The notes beneath the pieces were generated by a model. That model had not been told where the DNA came from. It ran no database searches and worked only from the letters and a program-made list of their open reading frames with translations. Positions 13,603 to 20,074 of a stretch of 20,074 nt of DNA are shown here, one piece after another. Both the position numbers and the translations under genes were made by a program. Positions within the stretch are counted from its first letter, which is position 1; every line of letters starts with the position of its first letter. The DNA comes from DAOOOU01 sp964435635 (GTDB taxonomy: Bacteria > Bacillota_I > Bacilli_A > RF39 > UBA660), in the NCBI GenBank assembly GCA_964435635.1, contig CAYSZU010000013.1, forward strand, positions 1-20,074. The letters are read 5' to 3'.

Positions 13603-16054
13603 GCAATTTAATAAACATTCGAATAAATAAAGGCTCTAATCCTGCTTTTTTAAGTTTTTTGATTCCAATTCTTTTTTTACTTAATGGCAAGTCACCAAAT
13701 AAAACCGCTGCAAGTCGCTCTTTTAATTCAGTTTTAATTTGTAAATCGGTAATAATTGAATCAATATCTTCATTAATAATTGGCACCGCATCAATTTCAA
13801 TATCACGCCCCTTACAATTAATTGTTAATTGTTGCGTTGTTGCTACATTAGGTACTACAACAACAAAATCAGCGTCTTCAACATATTGCTCGCAAGTTAC
13901 TTTTTCTTGGCCAACATAAACAACAACATTTGATGCCTGACGGGTATTTCTAAATCTAATTCGATAATTACGACGGGCTGGAATTAAACCGCTTTTGCCT
14001 TCTATCGGTCTAATTATCAATGTATAATTATTCATCATATAATTATAATCAATTTTAGTTAATATATAGTATCCTTCTTGATATAAAGAACTTATTCCAT
14101 CATCTTCATATAAATCATAACTATTACTCTTACCTGGAAAAACATGGATTTCCATATTTTCCGGGGCATTAGTAACATTAATGTTTTTTTCTAAATCAGC
14201 CATCGGGATAATTGAACCGTTTTGGGCAAAAACGGGATAATCTTCATCTTTAAAAAACATTACATATCTTTTATTCCCAGGAAATTTCTTACCGGTCTTA
14301 AAATCATACCAAGTTCCTTCCGGAATAAATATTCGTTCAACTGCCCGGTTCATTATTCCATCTTTTTTTGTCGTAATTGGCGAAACAAACATTTCACTAC
14401 CAAAATAATATTCGTTTTTATAAGCTGGCTCATCATAGATAGCCGGGTACTTATAATATAAAGGATTAATTAAAGGTGCTCCCTTTTTATAATACTTATA
14501 AGCCTCGGAATATAAATAAGGAATTAAACGATGTCTCGTATTACAATATTCACGAACAATATTTTGAGTTTTTATATCCCAACGCCAAGGTTCTCTTTTA
14601 TAATAATGACCATATTTGGCCGCAAATCTAAAAATTGGGCTATATGTTCCAAGTTGAACATAACGCATATATAACTCTGAATCTTCAACCCCGTCTTTAT
14701 AACCACCAATATCATGACTCCACCAAGATAAACCAAGATTAGTTGCAGAAGAATTATAAAAAGGTAAGGTTTGTAAAGTCTTCCAACTAACAAGCGTTTC
14801 TCCTGAATAGTGAACTGGATAACGATGTGGGGCAATAGAAGTTATTCGTGATAAGACTAAAGGTCTTTTATCACTTGTTTTTTTAAAATCATTGAAGTGA
14901 AAATGAGTTAGGGCATTACTCGTATATTTATCTTTATCATTAAAATAATCTAACCAAAAGAAATCTACCCCAATGTTATATAAAGGAGCAATAAGTTTGT
15001 TTAAGTATAAATACATTAAATTCTTATCAAAAATATTAAAAGGGATAGTTTGCTTCTCAGTTATATTTAAATATGCGGCAATTTCATCATATTTTGGTTC
15101 AAAAGGAAGAATACCTTCTCCAGGATCAATATTTAAACCGAACCGAACTCCTTTTTCATGAAGATACTTAGTTAATTCCCCTGGATTAGAAAAATAATCA
15201 GGATTAAAAGTATAACCCGTTTTAAAACGGCTTAAATTACTACGATCCTTTAAATGCCAAGTATCACCTAAAACAAGAATACTAAGGGGTATATGATGCT
15301 TATTAAAATCATTTAATAAACCTTTAATATCTTCCTGGGTATATAATTTACTCCGGTTCCACCAAACACCAAGGGCATAACGAGGAATTAGGGGTGGTGC
15401 CCCAGTTAAACGAAAATAGTTTTGTAAACACAATTGAAAATCATGACGATAGAAAAAAACATAAGTATCAACTGCACTTCTTTCTTTATTAAATAAACCT
15501 CCGTCTTCATCAAATAATAAAGACTTTGAATCATCAATTGAAACAAATCCATCCTCAGAAAATAATCCTTTTTGTTTATTAATAACTTCGTCAATTTTCT
15601 TTTTAACTTTATCAGCACTTATTTTACCTGCATTTTTATCATAACGATTATCAGCGCGGTCCAAATTAGCAATAATACTATTATAATTTCTCACTTCTGG
15701 GTGATTAAAATGCCAAACTCGGTTAGTATTAGCTAAATTAATTCTTAAGTTTGACTCTGGATTATATCTTGAACCAACAAATGGTTTGCCTTTAAGATAT
15801 TGCAAACTAAAATAACTAGTATTTATAACAACATATTTTTCGTCTTCTTCAAGTTTAAATTGGGGAACATCAAAATCTCGATACAAAGCAAGTTCAGTTG
15901 GGCGGTCTTCAAAAACACCAGTATTATCATACTCTAAACGGACTAGCTGCTCACTTAAAACGGTAATCCGATAGTTTTTGCCTTGAATAATGGCTTTCGG
16001 ATTACTTCGAGCTCGAGCATAATCGATTTTGAAATGTTTTTCTAACGCACTCAT
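13580..16054 (-). CDS. Glycoside hydrolase family 31 (alpha-glucosidase-type)
   Basis: An 824-residue GH31 enzyme. It has an N-terminal beta-sandwich (about 1-220), the barrel from PRYALGVWWNRSKLYTQED, the substrate-site GLNIDPGEG, the nucleophile strand GVDFFWLDYF (D369), then YSGETLVSW, GLSWWSHDIGGY and RFAAKYGHYYKREPW. C-terminal beta domains include FVSPITTK, VERIFIPEGTWYDF and YDLYEDDG. The usual acid/base aspartate in S-G-D-T/N is glutamate here (E419). There is no signal peptide, so it probably acts on imported oligosaccharides in the cytosol. The last 100 residues form a basic helical tail unlike most GH31 proteins. The start ATG 16054 has GGGTGG 8 nt upstream. The exact sugar specificity is not assignable, and no transporter or regulator gene is adjacent. 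Confidence 0.92.
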   Translation of the reverse strand: MSALEKHFKIDYARARSNPKAIIQGKNYRITVLSEQLVRLEYDNTGVFEDRPTELALYRDFDVPQFKLEEDEKYVVINTSYFSLQYLKGKPFVGSRYNPESNLRINLANTNRVWHFNHPEVRNYNSIIANLDRADNRYDKNAGKISADKVKKKIDEVINKQKGLFSEDGFVSIDDSKSLLFDEDGGLFNKERSAVDTYVFFYRHDFQLCLQNYFRLTGAPPLIPRYALGVWWNRSKLYTQEDIKGLLNDFNKHHIPLSILVLGDTWHLKDRSNLSRFKTGYTFNPDYFSNPGELTKYLHEKGVRFGLNIDPGEGILPFEPKYDEIAAYLNITEKQTIPFNIFDKNLMYLYLNKLIAPLYNIGVDFFWLDYFNDKDKYTSNALTHFHFNDFKKTSDKRPLVLSRITSIAPHRYPVHYSGETLVSWKTLQTLPFYNSSATNLGLSWWSHDIGGYKDGVEDSELYMRYVQLGTYSPIFRFAAKYGHYYKREPWRWDIKTQNIVREYCNTRHRLIPYLYSEAYKYYKKGAPLINPLYYKYPAIYDEPAYKNEYYFGSEMFVSPITTKKDGIMNRAVERIFIPEGTWYDFKTGKKFPGNKRYVMFFKDEDYPVFAQNGSIIPMADLEKNINVTNAPENMEIHVFPGKSNSYDLYEDDGISSLYQEGYYILTKIDYNYMMNNYTLIIRPIEGKSGLIPARRNYRIRFRNTRQASNVVVYVGQEKVTCEQYVEDADFVVVVPNVATTQQLTINCKGRDIEIDAVPIINEDIDSIITDLQIKTELKERLAAVLFGDLPLSKKRIGIKKLKKAGLEPLFIRMFIKLLEYIAEI

Positions 16055-16086
16055 CTATGCCACCCACTTTATTTTTATTCAATCTA

Positions 16087-16115
16087 ATAATAGCATATCT
16101 GAATATTTTAGGCAA
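16087..16115 (-). promoter_or_regulatory. GH31 gene promoter
   Basis: Minus strand TTGCCT (16115-16110), 17 nt spacer, TATTAT (16092-16087). It overlaps the divergent radical SAM promoter. Confidence 0.6.
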
Positions 16116-16127
16116 TCGTGATATAAT
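16099..16127 (+). promoter_or_regulatory. Radical SAM gene promoter
   Basis: TATAAT at 16122-16127 with a weak CTGAAT -35 at 17 nt. The predicted start is about 10 nt before the GGTGAT ribosome site of the gene starting at 16144. Confidence 0.5.
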
Positions 16128-16143
16128 TCTTTTGGTGATAAAA

Positions 16144-17064
16144 ATGTTTACTTATTCAATTGATAATAAACGCTATCATACCTTAAATTATTATTACAAG
16201 CATTTATTCGGCAAAAAGGTTTTTAAAGTCAGTTTAAATGCCGGTTTTTATTGTCCGAATATTATTAATAACCAAGGCTGTATTTATTGTTCCAATAAAG
16301 GCAGCGGTGATTTTGCTGGTAATGTTAATGATGATATAATTACCCAGTTTAATCAAATAAAAGCAAAGATGGCTTTAAAATGGCCCGATAGTTTTTATAT
16401 TGGCTATTTTCAAGCCTATACTAATACTTTTGCTCCAACTAGTGTCCTAAAAAAGAACTATGAGGCTATTTTAAATATGCCAAATGTTGTTGGTTTAGCA
16501 ATTGCAACTAGAAGCGATGCCATCACCCCCGAAACATTTGATTACTTAGTCGATTTAAATAAAAGAACTCATTTAACTATTGAATTAGGGTTACAATCAA
16601 TCCACGAAAAAACTTTAAAGTTAATTAATCGAGGCCATGATTTAACTAACTTTGAAGTGATGATTAAAAAACTTAAAAAAGCTAATATTAAAGTTGTTGT
16701 TCATATTATTAATGGTTTACCTGGCGAAACAAAAGAAGAGATGATTGCTACCTGTCAATATCTAAATAATTTAAAAATTGATGGCATCAAAATTCATATG
16801 CTCCATATTATTAAAGATACTAAACTTCATGAATTATACCAAAAAGAACCGTTTAAAGTCTTAACTAAAAAGGAATATATTGATATAGTTATTACTCAAC
16901 TAGAATACTTGAATCAAAAAATTGTTATCCACCGCATTACTGGTGATCCAAAGGAAGACGAATTAATTGAACCAAGTTGGCTATTAAAAAAATTCTGTTT
17001 ATTAAATGATATTGATAAAGAAATGAAAAAAAGAAATACTTACCAAGGAATAAAGGTTAAGTAA
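16144..17064 (+). CDS. Radical SAM protein, YtqA/YhcC (TIGR01212-type) family
   Basis: A 306-residue radical SAM protein. The N-terminus RYHTLNYYYKHLFGKKVFKVSLNAGF is diagnostic of the YtqA/YhcC group. The 4Fe-4S cysteines are C37, C46 and C49 in the wide family spacing (CPN...GCIYC), followed by CSNKGSGDFAG. Later motifs are GYFQAYTNT, ATRSDA, ELGLQSIHEKTL-NRGH, HIINGLPGET and HMLHIIKDT. Family members have no settled reaction; several neighbours encode SAM methyltransferases such as YtqB, which is not seen here. The start ATG 16144 is chosen over the longer frame from 16057, because the extra part would include the promoter and GGTGAT precedes 16144. It is the only clear + strand gene in the window. 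Confidence 0.93.
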   Translation: MFTYSIDNKRYHTLNYYYKHLFGKKVFKVSLNAGFYCPNIINNQGCIYCSNKGSGDFAGNVNDDIITQFNQIKAKMALKWPDSFYIGYFQAYTNTFAPTSVLKKNYEAILNMPNVVGLAIATRSDAITPETFDYLVDLNKRTHLTIELGLQSIHEKTLKLINRGHDLTNFEVMIKKLKKANIKVVVHIINGLPGETKEEMIATCQYLNNLKIDGIKIHMLHIIKDTKLHELYQKEPFKVLTKKEYIDIVITQLEYLNQKIVIHRITGDPKEDELIEPSWLLKKFCLLNDIDKEMKKRNTYQGIKVK

Positions 17065-17071
17065 TTCTTTT

Positions 17072-17269
17072 TTATTTGCCCTTGCTAACTTCATTCTCAA
17101 GATCAAACCATTTCTTTGCCTCGTTTAAAAAATTGGGCGTTTCTTTAATAATCAATTCATTATCAGCCGCTAATTTTAATAAATAATCATGACTATAGTT
17201 ATTCACCACAAAAGTCATCAGAGTTTGGTAATAACTATTGTTTAACTGGTAATTACCTGTATAAATCAT
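17072..17269 (-). CDS. Small hypothetical protein downstream of the ATPase
   Basis: A 65-residue soluble protein beginning MIYTGNYQLNNSYYQTLMTF and ending KKWFDLENEVSKGK. It has a good AGGAGA ribosome site about 8 nt before ATG 17269, only 19 nt after the ATPase stop codon, so the two form an operon. There is no membrane segment or recognised motif. It converges on the radical SAM gene with 7 nt between the stop codons. It may be a partner of the ATPase, but nothing in the sequence proves this. Confidence 0.55.
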   Translation of the reverse strand: MIYTGNYQLNNSYYQTLMTFVVNNYSHDYLLKLAADNELIIKETPNFLNEAKKWFDLENEVSKGK

Positions 17270-17288
17270 GGTTTTTATCTCCTATCTT

Positions 17289-18142
17289 TTATTTAAATTC
17301 CTGGTTATGTTCCTTAAAAAAATTATAATAAATTCGAACATTTTCTAAATCAGTCCAAGCTTTAGCTACAACTGGAACTTCATCAAGATCATATATTTTA
17401 GCCGATGCCATTGCTAATAAAAATGGCGAATGGGTAGAAATAATAAACTGACAATTATAAAAACGCGCTGAATCAGTAATAAATTTAGCTAATTTTTGTT
17501 GTGAAAGAGCTGACAAACTATTTTCTGGTTCATCCAATAAATATATAGCATTTTCTTCTATTTCTTTTTCAAAATACATTAATGCTGATTCCCCATTAGA
17601 TTGTTCGATAATATTATTATTAATTAATCTTTCCCGGACATATGATGATATGGTTTTTTTCGTGCCTCAACCGCTTTTTTCATGCTGTCATAATCGTTAT
17701 ATTTATTAAATTTCGAATATTTATGGTCCACATATTCTTCAAATAATTCATTACGATTTTTTTCAATCCGATGATTAATATTTCTAATATCAAAAAGATA
17801 ATCAAAAACATCATCACTAGTCACTAATTTAATTAAATCGGGTTTATTAGGACCATATTCATATTTTACTGAATCAAGATAATTGGCAAAGAATAGTCCT
17901 TTATTAGCTTTCATATTACATGTTGCTTCTAACTTTTGGGCAATTATATTTAAAATTGTTGATTTTCCTGAACCATTACCGCCATAAAAAATTGTTATAC
18001 TATCAAACTCTATTTCTTCTAACTTTTTTTTAGGAAATAATTGCAAGGGATAATTATTGTTAAAGCAAGTTCTTGCTTCAGCCTTAATTATATTTTCTTC
18101 TTGCTCAAAAGATAACAAGTTAAACTTTTTTAAATATACCAT
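17289..18142 (-). pseudogene. SMC/ABC-type AAA ATPase gene with a frameshift in an A7 tract
   Basis: The first frame (18142-17624) carries the N-terminal lobe with Walker A FYGGNGSGKST (52-62). The second frame, read from 17653 downstream to 17289, carries SYVRERL, the ABC-signature-like SNGES, Walker B IYLLDEPENSLS, a D-loop region and the switch FIISTHSPFLLA. The break is at an A7 run (17660-17654): eight A would fuse both parts into one protein of about 284 residues with normal domain order. It is therefore one gene with a 1-nt deletion, either a real mutation, a phase-variable tract or a sequencing error. The family (AAA_15/AAA_21, OLD/RecF-like) covers cytosolic ATPases of often unknown role. 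Start ATG 18142 with GGGGATG upstream. Confidence 0.8.
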
Positions 18143-18166
18143 TTTTTACATCCCCAAACTAATCAT

Positions 18167-18194
18167 ATTATATCATTTTTCTATTATTTGGCAT
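18167..18194 (-). promoter_or_regulatory. ATPase gene promoter
   Basis: Minus strand ATGCCA (18194-18189), 16 nt spacer, TATAAT (18172-18167), positioned directly after the tyrS terminator. Confidence 0.6.
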
Positions 18195-18223
18195 TAAAAA
18201 AGTAATAGATTAACCTATTACTT
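18194..18223 (-). terminator. tyrS terminator
   Basis: A 9-bp stem AAGTAATAG / CTATTACTT with a GTTAAT loop, followed by TTTT on the minus strand. It includes the tyrS stop codon. Confidence 0.85.
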
Positions 18224-19414
18224 AATTACGATTTTAATGAAATCTTTCTTTCCTTTTTGAATTGCTAAACTGTTTTCTTTAAAATCAGATACTGTTACTA
18301 TCTTATTAACATCATTTTCTTTTTGATTATTTAAACTAATACCATTTTGCTCAATTATTCTTCGTGCTTCAGATTTTGATGGCACTAATTCAAACCTAAA
18401 TAATAAATCAATTAAAGATATTCCATTTTCCACTGTTGTTAATTCAATCTCAAAAGTAGCAATATCATCAGGAATTCCTCCTTTAGCAATAGTTTGATAT
18501 CTTGCTTCAGCCGGAGCAATATATTCTGCGCCATGATACATTCTAATTATTTCTTTTGCATATTCTTGATGAGCATTAATAATATCATTGTTAATTAATT
18601 CCTCAGCTTCACTTAAAGCAATATCAGTCGTTAATTTAAAGAAATCAATTAAAACATTATCAGGAATTTTCATCGCTTTTTCATACATAACTTCAGGACT
18701 CTCATCAATCCCAATATAATTGTCTAATGACTTACTCATTTTTTCCTTACCGTCTAATCCAACTAATAAAGGGAAGACGATAACATCCTGTGCTTCTTGA
18801 CCATAACTTCTTTGCAACTCTCGACCAACAAGAAGATTAAACGTTTGATCAGTACCCCCGATTTCAACATCTGCTTTTAACGCTACTGAATCATACCCTT
18901 GCATTAAAGGATATAATAATTCATGCATCCCAATTGGAATATTATTGGCAAAGCGGGTACTAAAATCATCACGTTCTAATAACCTTGCCAAAGTATATTT
19001 ACCAGTTAGTTCAACTACCTCTTTAAAAGTCATCTCCCCTAACCATTCTGAATTGTAAGCAATTCTAGTTTTATCCGCTGCTAATATTTTAGTTACTTGT
19101 TTAAAATAAGTCTCACCGCTTTTTCTTGTCTCAGCAAAAGATAGCGATGGTCTAGTCTTACTTTTTCCTGAAGGATCACCAATCATAGCCGTAAAATCAC
19201 CAATTACAAAGACTACTTCGTGACCTAAATCTTGAAATATTCTCAAAGCTCTTAAAACTACCGTATGACCTAAATGTAAGTCTGGCCGACTTGGATCAGC
19301 CCCCAACTTAATAACTAGTTTACGGCCACTATTTAACTTGGCAACAAGCGTCTCCTCATTAAATATCTCGACTGATCTTCTAATAATTAAATCAATCATT
19401 TCTTTTTTTACCAT
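18218..19414 (-). CDS. tyrS: Tyrosyl-tRNA synthetase (KMSKS type, TyrZ-like)
   Basis: A class I aaRS of 398 residues that charges tRNA-Tyr. It has LGADPSRPDLHLGH (HIGH motif at 47-50), GDFTAMIGDPSGKS, MQGYDSVALKADVEIGGTDQ (tyrosine and ATP pocket), KMSKS at 225-229 and a C-terminal S4 RNA-binding domain (LIDLLFRFELVPSKSEARRIIEQNG). The KMSKS form, rather than KFGKT, places it with the type 2/TyrZ-like enzymes. The start ATG 19414 has GAGGAGG 7 nt upstream; the frame continues to 19438 but lacks a site there. It is preceded by a tyrosine T-box and ends in a strong terminator, so it is a monocistronic regulated unit. Confidence 0.97.
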   Translation of the reverse strand: MVKKEMIDLIIRRSVEIFNEETLVAKLNSGRKLVIKLGADPSRPDLHLGHTVVLRALRIFQDLGHEVVFVIGDFTAMIGDPSGKSKTRPSLSFAETRKSGETYFKQVTKILAADKTRIAYNSEWLGEMTFKEVVELTGKYTLARLLERDDFSTRFANNIPIGMHELLYPLMQGYDSVALKADVEIGGTDQTFNLLVGRELQRSYGQEAQDVIVFPLLVGLDGKEKMSKSLDNYIGIDESPEVMYEKAMKIPDNVLIDFFKLTTDIALSEAEELINNDIINAHQEYAKEIIRMYHGAEYIAPAEARYQTIAKGGIPDDIATFEIELTTVENGISLIDLLFRFELVPSKSEARRIIEQNGISLNNQKENDVNKIVTVSDFKENSLAIQKGKKDFIKIVIK

Positions 19415-19431
19415 TTTATTTCCTCCTCTAT

Positions 19432-19645
19432 AAAACAAAAAGATTCCTATGCTGTAAAGACGAAAATTATCGCGGTACCACTTTACTTCATATGAATCTA
19501 TGCACTTCTATTGATAACGGTATCCACCGATTAAACTCATAACTGTAATTCATTACTAACTATATTGTTTATTTCCACCAAATCTAAACTCTCTTTAAAT
19601 ATATTTGTTAATAATTACTTTGATTAATCATTGTTTAATTAATAT
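19432..19645 (-). ncRNA. T-box riboswitch, tyrosine specific
   Basis: Stem I shows AAAGAGAG and GGTGGAAATAAAC. The specifier in GAATTACAG is UAC (19547-19545), a Tyr codon followed by a purine. The T-box sequence AAAGTGGTACCGCGA is at 19484-19470, with U for the A discriminator of tRNA-Tyr. The terminator is long: AGATTC, TATG and GTAAAG (19499-19481) pair with CTTTAC, CATA and GAATCT (19459-19441), followed by TTTTTGTTTT. It controls tyrS. Confidence 0.92.
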
Positions 19646-19651
19646 GTTTAA

Positions 19652-19680
19652 ATTATAACACTATTATTAATAGCGGTCAA
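19652..19680 (-). promoter_or_regulatory. tyrS T-box promoter
   Basis: Minus strand TTGACC (19680-19675), 17 nt spacer, TATAAT (19657-19652). The spacer contains the palindrome CTATTA-A-TAATAG. Confidence 0.85.
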
Positions 19681-19690
19681 ACACTTGTTT

Positions 19691-20074
19691 TTAACGAGTC
19701 ATACTCGTAAATTTTTCAATTGAATGATCAGGTGAATCACTGGCCAAGATAGCAGCAATCATTTTTTCTCGATCATAACTGACTAAAACTTCTTCTAAAT
19801 CAAATCCACCATCTAGCTTTTCTTTTAAAATAACATAAGAGGCGGTATTTAAATCATCTTTTCCATAAGCCATCCCAACTGCTCTAATCGAATAAAAGCG
19901 CGTAGAAGAACTTTCCTCGTATAGTTTCCAATGGACATGTCCTTGGATTACTGCCTGATAATAGCTAGCTTTATGACTATAAAACAAAGGCTCTTTTTTA
20001 GCTGATAAAATCCCCTTCATTTCAGGGGCATCATTACCGGCCGCCTCTAGTTGAGCATTCATTTCTCTTTTTTG
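19691..20074 (-). CDS. Metallophosphoesterase, C-terminal part, 5' end outside the window
   Basis: The frame is open to the window edge, so the in-frame ATG at 20062 is probably internal. The visible 128 residues include YYQAVIQGHVHWKLYEES, the G-H-x-H motif that supplies the last metal ligands of calcineurin-like phosphoesterases, followed by RFYSIRAVGMAYGKDDLNTASYVIL, the usual terminal strands. The N-terminal D-x-H and GNH/D motifs would lie upstream. The substrate is unknown; relatives include YfcE- and PrpE-like phosphatases. It stops 10 nt before the tyrS -35 box, with no clear terminator facing its direction. Confidence 0.75.
   Translation of the reverse strand, partial: QKREMNAQLEAAGNDAPEMKGILSAKKEPLFYSHKASYYQAVIQGHVHWKLYEESSSTRFYSIRAVGMAYGKDDLNTASYVILKEKLDGGFDLEEVLVSYDREKMIAAILASDSPDHSIEKFTSMTR

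Noticed and set aside
14572..14835. Minus-strand 87-codon frame, and similar long frames within GH31 and proS
   Set aside because: They lie inside strongly supported genes in other frames and show no family motifs or ribosome sites.
19694..19708. Hairpin ACGAGT-CAT-ACTCGT at the end of the metallophosphoesterase gene, as its terminator
   Set aside because: The T-rich stretch follows on the + strand, opposite to the gene direction, and no + strand gene precedes it.
1..20074. CRISPR array, tRNA or rRNA genes, insertion sequence ends
   Set aside because: I looked for regularly spaced repeats, tRNA-like T-arm and anticodon patterns and terminal inverted repeats around the recombinase remnant, and saw none that hold up by eye.

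Overview
The window is an AT-rich chromosomal segment of a low-GC Gram-positive bacterium (Bacillota, class Bacilli). The evidence is the roughly 30% GC housekeeping sequence, the Bacillus-like gene order, two T-box leaders, Gram-positive Shine-Dalgarno sites and sigma-A-type promoters. TGA is used as a stop, so this is not a mycoplasma with the UGA=Trp code. Two runs of exactly 10 N, and the junk sequence beside them, show a scaffolded draft or metagenome assembly. An uncultured gut lineage near the Mollicutes/RF39 or Erysipelotrichales branches would fit, but that placement is inference. Almost everything is on the minus strand; the only convincing + strand gene is the radical SAM gene at 16144-17064.

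Left, accessory part (1-4400): a tightly overlapping three-gene cassette reads ASCH protein, then a stand-alone class I aminoacyl-tRNA-synthetase-like protein, then a second ASCH/PUA-like protein that runs off the window. It is preceded by a 30-codon ORF with its own promoter and by a truncated serine recombinase, so the region looks like an old mobile insertion. Next come an unusual cytosolic GH10-like (xylanase-fold) protein, several hairpins and two tiny ORFs.

Centre, core part (4410-12996): lepB, rplS, proS, then a compact operon (YgjP-type metalloprotease, SpoU-family rRNA methyltransferase, rimM, trmD, conserved hypothetical), then leuS. The genes serve tRNA charging, tRNA/rRNA methylation, ribosome assembly and protein export. 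A leucine T-box (CUU specifier) controls a small membrane protein plus leuS.

Right part (13580-20074): a GH31 glycosidase; a divergent YtqA-like radical SAM protein; a frameshifted SMC/ABC-type AAA ATPase with a small downstream ORF; tyrS behind a tyrosine T-box (UAC specifier); and the C-terminal part of a metallophosphoesterase.

Two caveats matter for any reuse. Inside leuS (12432-12559) and inside the hypothetical gene after trmD (7684-7793), the contig tails beside the N gaps encode unrelated proteins: a 4Fe-4S ferredoxin segment and a SpoIIIAG-like segment. In both cases removing the tail plus the Ns at a short shared sequence restores an intact, in-frame gene (LeuRS 803 aa; hypothetical 165 aa). 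These are best read as assembly chimeras, not gene fusions. The most interesting biological candidate is the ASCH / aaRS-like / ASCH cassette.
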